Below are positions 50,801 through 63,400 of a stretch of 64,000 bases of DNA, piece after piece. The first letter of the stretch is position 1; every line of letters begins with the position of its first letter. The notes below the pieces were generated by a model. The model did no database searches. It was not told the origin of the DNA and saw nothing but the letters and a program-made list of their open reading frames with translations. Origin of the DNA: Himantopus leucocephalus. Its lineage: Eukaryota; Chordata; Aves; Charadriiformes; Recurvirostridae. A program made the position numbers and the translations under genes. The stretch covers positions 17,370,144 through 17,434,143 of the forward strand of contig RSEF01000031.1 in assembly GCA_003993805.1 (NCBI GenBank). Reading direction: 5' to 3'.

Positions 50801-53800
50801 TCTTTTCCTTATACCTCACTCTCTACCAGAATAAATAGCAAGCTGCCTAGGATACCTTTATTCTACCTGCAGTAAGTCACTTAACTCTTATTGTTTGAAG
50901 TGAAAGTGGCCAATACAAATAGCTCCAACAGAGAAGAAAAGCATACACATTATTACAGCTCAAATCCTTACATAATTTACAAAGTTCAGAGGAAAGTTAG
51001 CTATATGTTACTAAGAACTAAAGCTATAGAGAATGTGGCATGTTCTGACGTGGAACTGTCTGATAAACATGTAAAGATCATATCCATAGGCAAAAAGAGT
51101 AAAACTTCAAAACCTTAGCTGAAAGATTTTCTGCCTGACATGCTTAACTGTTTCATCTAATGCTCGTAAAAATCACACATTTTAGGAACAGAAGGGAACA
51201 GTGTCATTACAAAGTTTATCTCCATCATAATGTAAGACAAAACTCAACAACTATTGCAACAAGACCAATAACATAACAAGATCAGAACATAGTTTCAAGG
51301 GAAACATTCTGTGCTCATCAAGGTCAAGTAGAGATTCATTCCACCACAGTCCTTGGTCAGGTTCTTTCAAAGTCTGATGATAACTAATAAAAATGTAAAC
51401 CTTTTTTCCAGCTTTTATTGGCCAAGTTTCAAATTCTGGCCAATACATTTTCTCATTCCTTCAAACACTAAATCAAACAGCCACTTTTACAATCTGTAAA
51501 TGTAGATTAAGACCAAGTTATCTCTTAATTTTTCCTCTAGCAAAGTCAGATTGAGCTCCTTTTATCTCCCCCGCTTAGATTTTCTGAGAATAACCTAACT
51601 GCACACAGAGAACACAGTTAGATTCAGATTCTGTACAGGGACCTAAGTCATTTCTTTTCAGTTGCAAAAGAATGCTTTCCATCAAGTTACATGAGCTGCC
51701 ACGTTTCAGTCATTCAAGCATGAGACCCTGTATCACAGTTAAGATTCTTTAAATACTTAATATCAGAACCAATCAAGTCAATAAAAGCCCTCTTGGGGAC
51801 ACCCATGAGGACTGTGTACAGCTGAAACAAATTTGATACTTGGACTTTTCATAGAGCAAAAGGCTATTCCTTCTGCCAAAAACTAAAGGCTTCCAACCTC
51901 GGACTGCTGGTTAATGGCACCAGAACAGCTCTTCTTGAAAAATACTGTTACAAGCAAAACAGTGGAAATTGCCAAGACCCTGCTAGTATCCAAGCAGAGA
52001 GGAACAAAGGCTCCTCTTGCGTTCATTACTAGCTGCCAGATATTTAATGACACAGCAAATCTCGGTGATCGCACTGATGGGTCACATATGCTTGGTTACT
52101 GGATCAGACAAAGAACAAGCAACTGAGATGCCCTTTGAAGTAACAATCTACCCCTGAACTAGTTATTATAAAGTAAATGCTTACCATAGACTGTGTAAAA
52201 CTGAGGATTTCCTGAGTGGTATTATCAGAACTTACTCTGATCAGCCTTCCAAGTTTTGGGGAAGTTACAATCATGAAAGTTATAGTTCTGTTTCCTGTAT
52301 TGGTCACATCATTGGTTACAGCTTTCAGATCATGTTGTAAAATAGGTTTCCTGGAACCTAAAAAATGTGAATTATAAGTAACAGATTTGCAACAGCAATT
52401 TTTCCCAAAGGGTAAGTTTTGTAAGCACAACTCACCCTCTCATCTAGATATGCTACTTAGCATTTTAATAACAATTTATAAGATCAGCAAGTTTACCCTT
52501 TTTCTAGTTACCTTCTAGTTACAACTCTTCCACAGCTTTTTCAATCAAAAAGCCCATCAGTAGGATGTACCTCTGTTTTACAGAAATGAAAAAAGTGCAG
52601 TTCTCTTCAGCGCATGTAATTGCTAAATACCAGCTTCTGCAAAAACAACCCAAAGTAAGCAGTAGAGCATGTATAAGAAGCCCTGTTCCTATATTACATG
52701 TCTAGAACCAAATTCAGACTCCAGCTGAGGACACCATTGTTAATGCTTTTTGGTAATCCTAGGTGCCCACAGAAGGCAGGGTGATTCGGCAGAGAGAAGC
52801 CTTAACACAGCAAAGTTTCTAGTGAACAGACAAACCAAAACCAATTATTACCAGAAGCTTGAACCACACCTTATCAATATGAAAGATGATTTTCATTAAA
52901 TGAACTTAAAAAAAAATACTGAATTAAAGAAATTAGGAAGACCATCACAAAACAGAAATAATGGCCTGAACTGAAATAATATATCATTAACATGGATGTA
53001 CACTGAGAGGTAACAAAATCCTTTTAATACATAGCACCACACTAACCAGTACCTTCTAGCTTAAATATTATAAAGATTATAAAGAGCTTTATGGCATTTA
53101 GTCAAACCAAGACAATTTTTGACATAGCTGTGACAAAACCAAACCTAGTAATTTCCTAAAAGAAAAAAGTTTTATTTGACTTCTTTTTGATGCAGTTTCA
53201 TGGTACACACTCAGCAAACTAAATCTCATGTTTAATGATACTTTTGGAGGAGTAATAGATTCCCATAATCCTATTCCCCCCGCCCCCTTTTCTGCTCCCA
53301 TTTTTACATTTTCTTTTTTTCTTGAGCAACAAGCTTTTCTACATATCAGTACATTATTTCAGTTACAAGCAGTACATATCGTTGAAGTATGAATTATCAA
53401 TCCATATTCAGTAAAGCATAATGTTTATACAGGAATAACATAAAATAACACGTTCCTGCTATAACAGTCAGAAGAAAAAATATGGTAAGCAAACTGAAGA
53501 ATGGAGATGTTTTGCAAGCCAATAGTAATGTCAGGATTCTGCCTGTTTACATGTATTTGTGCCCTGGTTAAACGACATCAACTTTGAAACAGAGTTGATA
53601 TAATGAAATGAGATCTCTGACTCTGCTTGTTTTCTCCTTTTTACCTTCCCATGCCTCTCTGTCTCTATACTGCTTGAAAAGTGAAGCAGTCGCTCAGGTC
53701 TAGAAAAATCCTCTACACTATACCTAATCAAGAAGTCTCCCTCCTCTTCCTCTCTCTTTTTTTCCCTTTTTTGTGTGACTGCAGAAAGGGAAGCACAACC

Positions 53801-56800
53801 TTGGGTTGTATGTACAGCAGATGTGGTCAGGAAAGTACAACTGAGAGCAACAGTTAACCAAATGACGTGTATCTGCAAACACCGTTATTTCTCAATAACC
53901 TCCTACTTATGCAAATCAGGTCTTATAGCCTTAACAGAGTAACTCTCAAACATGGTCACACTGTAGTGATAGAAGTTACCGTTCCAATTTTTCAAAACCA
54001 AACCAGGTTATCTTACCACCAACATCACAGTGCAGTGACATGGGAACAGAGGATGCATACCACAAAGCCCCTGTTTGTTCCTAATAGACTCACTGCACAG
54101 CACAGGCTGAAATACAGTCTAGGGCCACAGACAATAAATTGACTCATGCTTTCCTGTAAAATGGGATCCTCCCCCAAACATAACCTTCTCCTTCACCCAC
54201 TTCTGTCCTGAGACTTCAGAACCTTTTCCAGCACTCACAGTAGTTCTGCTCTGGTCTGACCCCTCAACAGGGAGAGGAAGGTTATTTGCCAGACAACAGA
54301 CTGGGTGAAGGAAAGGGAAGTGAGAACACCGTCTGCTTGTTCCCAAACACGGGAGCAGAGAGACCACAAAACCAACCCCACCCAAACACTGGGGAACAGA
54401 GAGAGAGGGGAGAAAGAAGCACAACAAGGATGGGTGATGCAGAGTAGGGCCAAACTAATCCATACTAAGTAGAATGCCACAGCATAAGGCCATTATCAGT
54501 ACCTAATAATTTTGGTATCCATTTTTGGTATCCATTTTTACTGCCTACTTTTAAGATGGAAAGTGATTTGGCATGAGCATTCTGCCTATCACTGCTAAAC
54601 AGTTACAAATCATCTCATCTACTGACTACATTGGCAGTTTTACTTCCAAATACCTACAAGTCAGGCTGCCTCTCCTCCTCAAAGAGCAACTCAGCTCGTT
54701 CCTTCTTTGAGCAATTGCTTCCCTGAAGAGAGCAAATCCTCACATTGTAGATATCTAGCATATATAAGAAAAAATATACCTAGCAGTCAATTTACTGAGC
54801 GCACTGAATAAAAAAAGCTTCTGCTGAACAGAAGAAAATCCATAAATTGTATAAACAAATCTGGTATATCCAATACAAAAGAAGACAGCAGTACATGCTC
54901 TTATAAAATGGCAGAAAAATATGCTTGAAAAAATAGTTTATACCCAGTCATGAAACATGGGAAATTCTTCACGATATATTCAATTTTTACTTCCATAGAA
55001 AGAAGATTCTTCAAGTTGTCTCAAAATTAACTTTTCCTGCAGTGCTATAAAATATAACAGGACACTGGCTATTGTTTATATGTGTATTAACCATTTGGCA
55101 CAATCATTGTTTAATAGTCACTTCATGATGAGCAAGTACAGCTGAAAACCATACAGCTCCAGAATGTCTTTAAAAAGTATCATAAAGAGAACAGGTGTAA
55201 AAGCTAGTAATATTTTTTAACAACAAAAAGGAATTTTGCCGAGCCAAAGTAAACAAGAATTCAGGAAAAACTGTAGGCTTAGATGAATACAGCTTGCAGT
55301 GCTGAAAGAAATACTGTATTTTGCAAACTGGAGAACTGATAGTCTAGAGACTTTGCCTTCTATGGAAGTATCAGGCATATTTTTCTTACAATTATCTTTG
55401 GCTTAAGATAGGATTCCTGTAAATCCCTGTGCCCGAGGCAACCTTACACACCAAAACTGCAGATTAATAAGCTTTGTAAGTGGATTTATGTGAATCCCAT
55501 TTATATCAACTGAATTACAAGATCATGCTGCTACGATCTCATTTTTTGTTGCCTCTGTTTAAGTGGCTTTTGTTGCAAGCCTTTGTTTATGCAGCTTATA
55601 TTTAGGAAGTTTAAGAAACTAAAGTGCTCCTCTCCTGTATCAAATTAATAAATAAAGCTACAGATTAATACCTATAGGGCTTTACCAATTCTCAATCTCT
55701 CTCTGGATATACAGATCATGTTCAGAGCAAAAAGAAGGTAGCACAAATAAAAGTGTGATGCAAGACATTGCTGACAGAAGGCTAATCTTCATTTCTCCTT
55801 TAATCCTGCAATTAATGTTAGATTACCAAGTCAATGAGGGATTACTCTTGGCAATGCAAAGCAGTAAGTGGCTCTGGTGAGACTCCCTTAACACATCGAC
55901 TCCTGCAGGAGCAGGATTTCATTAAAAAAATACTCAGCTGCTGATCCAACTAGTTCCAAATGCAAAAATACTAATCAAAGTTTTCAGTCTTTCTGATTCA
56001 TCAGTGAGTCCGTGTTGCTGTCTGTAACTCAGCTCAAACTGTAAGAAAGTGAACTAGCAATCTGGCAAGCTTTCGTGTGCTATTCAGAATCCCACAGACA
56101 CAAGCTTCCCTCTGCTTTTACCAGGCACAATCACAGCCAGCTAAGACACCTCTAAATATATGAATATAATATAGGGCTTTTAAACAAATCTGAATTGGGG
56201 ATGTTCAGAGTTTAGGCAGTCAGTGTTATTGTCACGCTGTGCTTATATATTTCGCTGCCAATTTCCATGACTCCAAGCACATGCGCGTATCAAAGAGTTA
56301 AAGACTATAAAACAATACAGTAATACGTTGTTTGAGAAAACATAACTGTTCTTTTAAAAATCAGACAGATAGACTTCCTAGGTACAGTTTTCTACAGTTT
56401 AGCCACTAGCTATCTGACAAATAACCCTTATATTATGCAATTTTTTCAGGTGGACGAAATCGTGATAACCTTTAAAAACAGACCTGGAAAGACTCCGAGT
56501 CCTTTGTTCACTTCAAGGCTAATGACTAGCGTCCGAGCTGTGATGCTAAAAATCTGTCGAGGTGCAAAGTTCAAACCATCTGTTACCTGAAAGTTGAAGC
56601 CTCCGGACATTGCTCCTGTAGAAAACAAAAACGTAATTTATTCTCATATTATTCTATTTGTCATCTAAAATATGCAAACATACACTGGACACCTTTTGCT
56701 CTTGGCTACAGTGACATATATCCAAAGTCATCCTGAAGCAATTTTTGATGAGTATCTTTGTCTCTTAATTAGAATTAAATAAATTAATAATGCAGAGAAC

Positions 56801-59800
56801 ACCTTCCCAATGAAGGTTGTTGCTTACACTGAAGGTCAGACATCCCTTAGATATAAATTAGCACAGTGGCCCTTCCTTTCCTTCTTCACTGACCCCAGTG
56901 GAGCTGAAACCAAGTTAACTTTCTGAGACAAATTTCCTACTTGGGAATGTGGGGGAGAGTTAAACTTGGGGGAGACTCCCAAATTTCCTACTCCTTTTGT
57001 ATCTTAGGAGGGACCAAAGCACTTAAGCAGTGACATTTTGGCAAAGAAGGAATGTGGGGAGAAAAACATCTAGAATGTTCTTTCATTTTGATTTACATTT
57101 AAAGGACTGAATCAATTCTCAGGTTGTTTCCTTTGCCTCTTTGCACTGCTTCAGCTTTGCTGAAGAGCGTATGTTGTCACAGCTTAAACTATTTCAGAGG
57201 TTATGTGTACTCATAATAAATGCACATTTTTTTCTTTAATCTTAGGATCTGTATGTACTTTGGCACAAGCGATAGCAAAATGCCTCCAGGAGTCTGAGCG
57301 GATTCCTGTAAAAATACATCTCTCAGAAGTGACTTATTCAGGTGTACAGAGCTTCCTATATCTTGCTTTAAGTAGAGGCTTCCTAGACAGGTTAATTAAG
57401 TAGAAAGAGAGAATGAAAAATTGAAACATTAACTGTTGCTGACAGTTACCATTGCTCTTCTACTTGCTTTGCCCAATTTACTGGTGAGATCTTGCTATGT
57501 GAATATATATCCTGAAAGTGAGAGGGTGCCATGTACTTTCACTTAAAGATCAGCACTCCTTGCCTAACTATAAATTAACGTATCAGAAGAATCAAATGTG
57601 TGTTCTGAGATTATAGTTAACAACTACCCCAGGCGACGCTCTTATATTCAGCCAGGCACCGAAGCAGCTCTGGAAGATCAGGTCATATTGTTTTTATTTT
57701 AAAAGCTTTTATTCTCTGATGTTTTCTCTTGATAAAAATGCACAAGTGGTTGCGCATTTAAAAAAGGGATTGAGGAGTCTACTATTTGCTTCAGGTTGCC
57801 AAAAAAAGGCTTAACTAACTTCACTTGGTTTTTCGTCTAATGCAGGTCAACTGCCCAATTGACACATTTTGTCATCGACAGAGTCAGGAACAGAACTAAG
57901 TCCTGAGCTGCTGCTTGGGTGGAGCATGTATTATTTTATTGCAATTAATTTTTAAAAGCATATCTGATCAGAGGTGATAAAAAGGACACCAGAAAGAGGA
58001 TTGTAAAAACTGCACTGAAAAGACACAGAACCAACAAGAGTTCAGTTCAGTACTGCTCTAAGGAAAACACTGGCAGGGTTTAAGGGCAGACCCCATAGGG
58101 TGAAAGCCAGATGGGAGCACCCTGGAGTGAAGCAAGGGTGGAAAAGGGAAAGAATTCTCACACTGAGAGAGGAGTACAGAAAAGGAAAGGTATGTTCTGG
58201 TTCTGCATTTATGCTGGTGACAGAACAATCAGGGACTACAAAGGAAACAAATACAAAATTTAAGGGGAAAGCATGAGAAAAAAGAGGGAGATTTGCAACT
58301 CACAGCAGAGAACAAGCAGCACAATGGAACTCAGAAGACTGAGCAAAGATGAACGGAAAATTTTATGAAGTCCAGTATTAGAGGCATAACAGCAAAGTGT
58401 GGTAGTACTTTCTTTGGCAGTACAAAAGACCCTGAGGATGGAGAGTCACTGTAATGTACAAATGTGAAAGATCTGTGGTGCCATGAGGAGCAGCCAGGGG
58501 ATGGAAAAGCTGCCTCAGCCACGAAGATGCTGCTATTCCCCTTGGAAAGGGTTAATGTGAGTAGAAGAGCGGACACTAGGCTGTAGAGAACATGAAGTGG
58601 AGGTACTTCCCATGAGGAGCCAAAAAACCTAGCGCGCACTAGACGACTGAAGACAAGGGACAGAGCAGCTGAAGAGAAAAGGGGTAGAAGGCCAAATGAC
58701 AGCAACCAGATAAGGAAAGGACCCAGTATCAGGCTGGGAGCAAGAAGATGAGAGTAAAAAGTACACTTCTAGCAACAGTCCAAGATGAAGGTGAAAAGAA
58801 AATCACAGACTGAGAAAATAAAAGAAGGAAAATGTTCAAAGTACTTTCTGAAATACTAGAGGCCACGCGGCTGAGCAGATGGGAGAGCCAGAGCAGCTGC
58901 AAGAGCTGACATATGACCTGGGCAATTTTACATTTCAAATTTACTGTACAACCCACACTCCCACTCACTGGAAAATGAAATTTGCTGTTATTTTTACTTT
59001 TATTGATCAAGATTCACTTCCTAAGGCTACAGATGTGCCCTTTCTGGAACACAGAGTGGATTCATTTCCTCACACTGAGAGTACCACCATCCTACCACCA
59101 TAGGGATTTTTACACGTCAAAGTCTCCCTCGGAACAATTTAAACAGCTTGGCTCACTTTTGCCATGCTCTTGACCTTTCATTTCCTGGCCAAATTATTTG
59201 AGCAGGATACTTACAGCTCACCAGCAGCCGCTTGTAAAGCAGTTTCAGCAACACATATGCACTCTGCAAGACAGTGCATCGGAAGTCAGAGCACTTTAAC
59301 CTGCACCAAGCCTCATGAAGACACAGCACAGATCTGGAGTAAGTGCTGCACCCAAAGGAGCACTGGAAATAATTCCAGCCTGCCTCAGGGCTGGCAAGAC
59401 AGTGCTGTACCTCTTCCATCTCCTGCCCCAAAATTGGTTTATTCCTTCTTTAGCACCTCCCTTCTTCTTTCAGCTGAGGTAACATGATAACAGAGCTGGA
59501 GCAGGAGAAAAGCAGCTATCGCCCTGTAAAAGCCCCACCTCTTCCTCTGACTGGAACCCCATTGGGATCTGCCCTCCTGTTGCTTCCCAGCACTGCCATT
59601 CAAGGTTGAATGAAGCTGCCCTGACTTCTTTTTTTATTGTTCACACATTCTCTCTTTAGCAGCAGCAGCACAACCAACCAAATCTCTGGCCACTGGCAGA
59701 AAAGGGTCAATGGTTAAAACTGAATTCCTTCACAGTCTGAATGAGAGGCTGACATCACCCAGATGACCCATAACTTCATTGCCAAAAGCTGCTCGGGAAC

Positions 59801-60400
59801 ACACCTACACCATAGCAGGTATCTGAGAGACTGCTGGTCCATGAATAGCTCTGCACTGTAGCAAGACAGAAGGGCTTCAGGAGATTCTCAGTTATAATTG
59901 TCAAAACAATTGATTCCATTATCTCTGAAAGCTGCAAGATAATGTTCCCCTACTGCAAACTTGCATTCAGAAAGAAGGCTGCTACCAACTGAACCACTAA
60001 TACACCAAGGTTTCTTGGTGAGCACACATTTAAGTAGTCATCAGACCCTTTCCTATTTAGTTTGTGAGATCATGTATCACATAATCGGTGCTCTGAGATT
60101 TTTGTGGCATTACAAGGCGATCTTCAAAGGATTACCAACACGAATATACTGACTAGGAGCAGTATTTTGATAACAGAGGTTGTACTTTTGAAACCACATA
60201 CCATTGTGTACAAATACCAACTGCCCTTCGATTATATGATCCTGGGTAAAACTAAGGATGCTCTTGTTCGGAGAAGACTTCAGAGCCAAGTGCCCATTGC
60301 TAGGTGGAGTAATGGAATATATCAGTTCTGATGGTGAGGAGTCCTTGTCTTCTGCATAGAGGTCATCAGTAGTGATTTCTGTGACTGAACCCACCCAGAC
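45812..60400 (-). CDS. CSPG4-like: CSPG4/NG2-family transmembrane chondroitin sulfate proteoglycan, C-terminal 913 residues (five exons, 5' incomplete)
   Basis: Coding exons in transcript order are 60202-60400, 56484-56615, 52185-52357, 48368-48551 and 45812-47865. All introns are GT-AG, the phases agree at each junction, and the total (2742 nt including TAG) is a whole number of codons. Residues 1 to about 685 carry CSPG repeats with motifs such as SNGHLALK, FTQADVDSGKVWFV, FNFQVTDG and VVPVNDQAPEL. A Ser/Thr/Pro-rich stalk (about 688-786), one helix (about 787-811) and a 102-residue tail ending NPTLKRNQYWV follow. Human CSPG4 ends NPALKNGQYWV, where QYWV binds PDZ proteins. The family acts at the plasma membrane as a receptor/co-receptor binding matrix and growth factors. 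Human CSPG4 is about 2,320 residues, so roughly the first 60% lies beyond 64,000. No frameshift or internal stop was seen. Large introns, an AT-rich setting and a tail longer than the roughly 76 residues of mammalian CSPG4 favour a paralogue (CSPG4B-type), but CSPG4 itself is not excluded. Confidence 0.92.
45815..45826 (-). other. C-terminal PDZ-binding motif QYWV
   Basis: The last four codons encode Gln-Tyr-Trp-Val. Mammalian NG2/CSPG4 has the same four residues, which bind PDZ proteins such as MUPP1, GRIP1 and syntenin. Its retention here argues for an intact, functioning gene. Confidence 0.93.
46121..46195 (-). other. Membrane-spanning segment of the CSPG4-like protein
   Basis: About 25 residues (WYIIIPLVLVSVLLIVAVIS onward to ILLMC) form an uninterrupted hydrophobic stretch. 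It is followed by the positive cluster QKKEKTK, which sets a type I topology: repeats outside, tail inside. Two cysteines (VCILLMC) at the inner face could be lipid-modified; that is inference. Confidence 0.9.
48368..48551 (-). CDS. CSPG4-like: CSPG4-like gene, fourth visible exon (184 bp)
   Basis: The acceptor is CCCTAAACAG|GTGGATG and the donor AATACAG|GTAAAG. Phase is 0 in, 1 out. It continues the repeat as VDEGVIMYEHLHAESAGW, then RAEDFFTFTVSSPPSALDLQ and IDISYDITRHDRNSRLLANT, with the following Gly codon split (G|GT). A 502-bp intron, the shortest seen here, separates it from the last exon. Confidence 0.93.
48552..52184 (-). other. Intron of the CSPG4-like gene (3.6 kb)
   Basis: Bounded by GTAAGC (donor side, 52184) and CTAAACAG (acceptor side, 48552). 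It is AT-rich with homopolymer runs (A-rich at 49755-49776, T16 at 50208-50223). No additional exon, nested gene or recognised repeat was seen. Confidence 0.8.
52185..52357 (-). CDS. CSPG4-like: CSPG4-like gene, third visible exon (173 bp)
   Basis: The acceptor is CATTTTTTAG|GTTCCAGG and the donor TCTATG|GTAAGC. Phase is 1 in, 0 out. It joins as FPG-SRKPILQHDLKAVTNDVTNT, then GNRTITFMIVTSPKLGRLIR and an FTQSM end, i.e. the first half of another CSPG repeat. It contains two sequons (NRT, NTT). The flanking introns are about 4.1 and 3.6 kb. Confidence 0.92.
52358..56483 (-). other. Intron of the CSPG4-like gene (4.1 kb)
   Basis: Bounded by GTCTGT at the donor and ATTTTTTAG at the acceptor. It contains a 13-bp direct duplication (TTTGGTATCCATT, 54511-54536) and a minus-strand frame at 53531-53878 with a signal-peptide-like start (see findings), which I do not call as a gene. 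Confidence 0.8.
56484..56615 (-). CDS. CSPG4-like: CSPG4-like gene, second visible exon (132 bp)
   Basis: The acceptor is TTTTCTACAG|GAGCAATG and the donor TTTCCAG|GTCTGT. Phase is 1 in, 1 out. The split codon joins as GGA (Gly), giving VHNG-AMSGGFNFQVTDGLNFAPRQ, a canonical end of a CSPG repeat (the F.F.V.DG motif), followed by the inter-repeat strand TARTLVISLEVNKGLGVFPG. Confidence 0.93.
56616..60201 (-). other. Intron of the CSPG4-like gene (3.6 kb)
   Basis: Bounded by GTATGT at the donor and TTTTCTACAG at the acceptor. On the opposite strand it contains an exon-like segment at 57246-57390 (see findings). Other frames, such as the hydrophobic 124-codon one at 58331-58705, lack supporting features. 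Confidence 0.8.
60202..60400 (-). CDS. CSPG4-like: CSPG4-like gene, first exon visible in the window (199 bp)
   Basis: The acceptor is TTTTCTAG|GTCTGG (AG at 60401-60402) and the donor AATG|GTATGT (GT at 60200-60201). Phase is 0 in, 1 out. It encodes VWVGSVTEITTDDLYAEDKD, then SELIYSITPPSNGHLALK and LSFTQDHIIEGQLVFVHN, i.e. most of one CSPG repeat ending in the FVHNG signature, whose Gly codon is split by the intron. One N-glycosylation sequon (NKS) is present. The preceding exon must end on a complete codon. In human CSPG4 the exon before this type of small exon is the very large one carrying most repeats. Confidence 0.93.
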
Positions 60401-60402
60401 CT

Positions 60403-63400
60403 AGAAAAGTAAAAGTAAAAAAAAAATTATTAATAAAGAAAATGCATACAAAATAAAATCAGGGGGGAAAAATCCTTGAAAGAAAAAGAAAGAATAAAGA
60501 TTTGGGCTATGCAATGCTAGCAGCTATGACAGGTTTCCTTGCTGTCCATCCAAATCTCTTATCATGGACTGGAACAGTTAATGTTGACAAATGGTATTCA
60601 AAAAACAAGACCACGAAATAATACATACAAACATACCCTACATCAGTTTGAGTTTTAGACAGATGCAGCATGAGTTCTCTATTTGTCAGGCACTATCCAA
60701 ACTCTGACAAACATAACAAAATTGTATTTTGATAACTGAGTCAAGGATCTCCTTTCCAACACATACACATGAATATTGCTGTCATGTACTTCACAGCAGG
60801 CAAGGCATTCAATATGCTCTACTTTCAGCAGCAAAAAAGAAAAACAGCCTGGGGACAGCATCATCTCTAATACAAATGGAACACTTCTTATAGCTGCATT
60901 ATTTCCTTCTAACAACATGCACTAAAGTCCCTTTTTTAGTGCACCAAACAACCCACAGAGGTGCTCAGTCCAGTGGGAGATGAAGGAATCAACACCTCCA
61001 ACAGTTGCTTAGCACTTTGCAAGGTCATGGTTCCAGACAAAATAGCTAACTAGAATTTGGAAAGATGGTATAAAACCCATTACTTAATTCTAGTAAATCT
61101 AAATGCTTTTGGTTTTTTAGCTCAAGATATGCACAAACTGCATGATCCTTCTTTCAAGCTGAAAGGACTGCTATCTGAGCTTCATCCATATCTCACTGGA
61201 TAATTTCTTGTTTGGAAACAATAAGCAACAGCCCATATTACTCTTCATCTCTGCAGTATTTATTTGGAATTACAGACAAAAGTACTAACAAAGAACAGTA
61301 CATATTTATCTCAACATGAAATTAAATTCCTAAATATTCAATACATCAATACGACTTCCTTCCATGTGGAGTTTGTATAGTGTACAATCTTAAGAGCCTG
61401 AGCTCTTGAAAAAAAAAAACCCTCAGCCTGAGCTTCAAAACGCATACTGCATCATCCCGTTCTATCCTCCTAGGGTCTTAGTTCACTTAACAAATATCTG
61501 GTAGTAACATCACATCAAATGGTTGAAGAGGAAACGTGATCCTTGACAAAGGGCATTTTACCTCTGCCAAAACCAAAATCAGCAATCTGAAATGTTTCCC
61601 TAAGTATTAATTTTACTTTTTAATAAAAGCCATGGAAGAAAACCACTGGGATTTTTGTCACAACATTTCAATAGAGGAATGATTTCAGACTACATTGTGT
61701 CACAAAATACATGCCATGGAAAAAGAGATATTAAAATGAAATTATACATGTTTTCTGATTATAAAAAAAGTTTGAAAAAGAAGTTGTGTTACATTTTATA
61801 ATAGAAAATATCTTGCAACCAGGAAATTGCTATTTTCTTCCTTGAAATACGTATTTCTCTGTAATGTAATTACTATTATCAAAGTTTGATAAAAGATTCC
61901 ACCTGTGAAAACACAGGATGATAACTAATAGCAAAGGCTGACTTACTGAGTGGCACCAAATAAGCACATCAGTGTGCTTTTGTACTGAGACCCTTTACCT
62001 CTTCTCAGTAGCACTTGATTCAGATTATTCTACACAGAAAACAAACGGTCACATATAGAATATGCAAAAACATAAGAAAGGACTATGCAAACATATTATT
62101 ACAAATGACTCGTTAAATGTCAAAAAGTTTCAAATTTTTTTTCTTACTAAAGGAAAAAATGAGCTTTTTTTTCTGTATAGCCAGTGTTTATTTCTATTGT
62201 TCCAGCACACTAACACACAGCGCTTTTTAAAGTATTACATCTGCTGAGGCGCTCCATGACCTGCAACATGATCCTTGAGGAATGAAAGGAGATCCAAGAG
62301 CTGAAAAGGCTTGGAGGGAAGCGGACACTAAGAATACTGCAAATACTGTACAAGTGGCTTATTTTCTACATCTGGGATCAAGTCCTCCTTGAAGAGTACC
62401 ATGAAAACTGTATCTGAACTTCCAGGATGTAGCATTACAGTGAATTTTCATGTGCCTAACACATTCCACAGGCATGGTCCAAAAAAAAGTTTCATAACCC
62501 TGCCTGCTGGCAAATAATCCATTCTGCCCTACTTACAGCATTCAGCTTATGAGGATCTCCTTGCATGCTACATATCCTACCAGACACTCTATATTCACGG
62601 CCATTTTAACACTCTGGTAAGTGAGTGATTTAAAGAAAAAAAAATAATCAGTGTTTGAATTTGTCTTCAAAAAAATCTAATTCTAGAAAAATACAGCCCT
62701 CTTGTGGCAACAGGAGGATACAGTCATTTCACAGCATCACTACCCATAAAGATATACTTAAAACACATAGAAACGCAGCAAACAATGCCAGGATAGTGAT
62801 TTCCTTAAAATATCCTATTTCCCTTCCCCATTCCCACCCCAGAAAAAAATGACCATAGAACCTGTGGAAATTTTAGGAAATTATACCTAAAATTCTGTAT
62901 AGTATCTAAATAAACACATCCCTCATGCACTGACTGTTCTAATGGAAAGGCTTTAAATTAAATGCAAGGATTACTAGCATACATTACAGAAGTTCTCATG
63001 ACAGTAGAACCTTCTGTATCTTATACGTTACATTAATGTAAATACTTCAGCATGTCATAAATTCTCAGCCAAAAAAAAAAAAAAACCACCCCCCTAAAAA
63101 CTTCACTTACTTTCACTTCCTAGATAAAAATCAGAAACAACTCCCAAAATGTTTGGTTGTTTGTGCTACTGAAACTCTCCCCATGGTGTTTATAACCTTG
63201 ATGGTGTTCAGAACCTTGATAACAATAGAAAAGGTTGTTTGAAGAAGGGATGTTATGGATGCCTCAGAAGTGAAGGAGCTAGAGTTGAAGGACTCATTCA
63301 ACATGTGCACACATGCTCAACAATTTCTTGCATTTGGCCAGAAGCCCCATGACAAAGGCCAACATTAACTTTCATATATCCACACCAACACCACTGGCCA

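Noticed and set aside
58331..58705. 124-codon minus-strand frame with a hydrophobic start in a CSPG4-like intron
   Set aside because: No cleavage-site pattern, domain or splice sites that would join it in phase to the gene; hydrophobicity stems from purine-rich plus-strand DNA.
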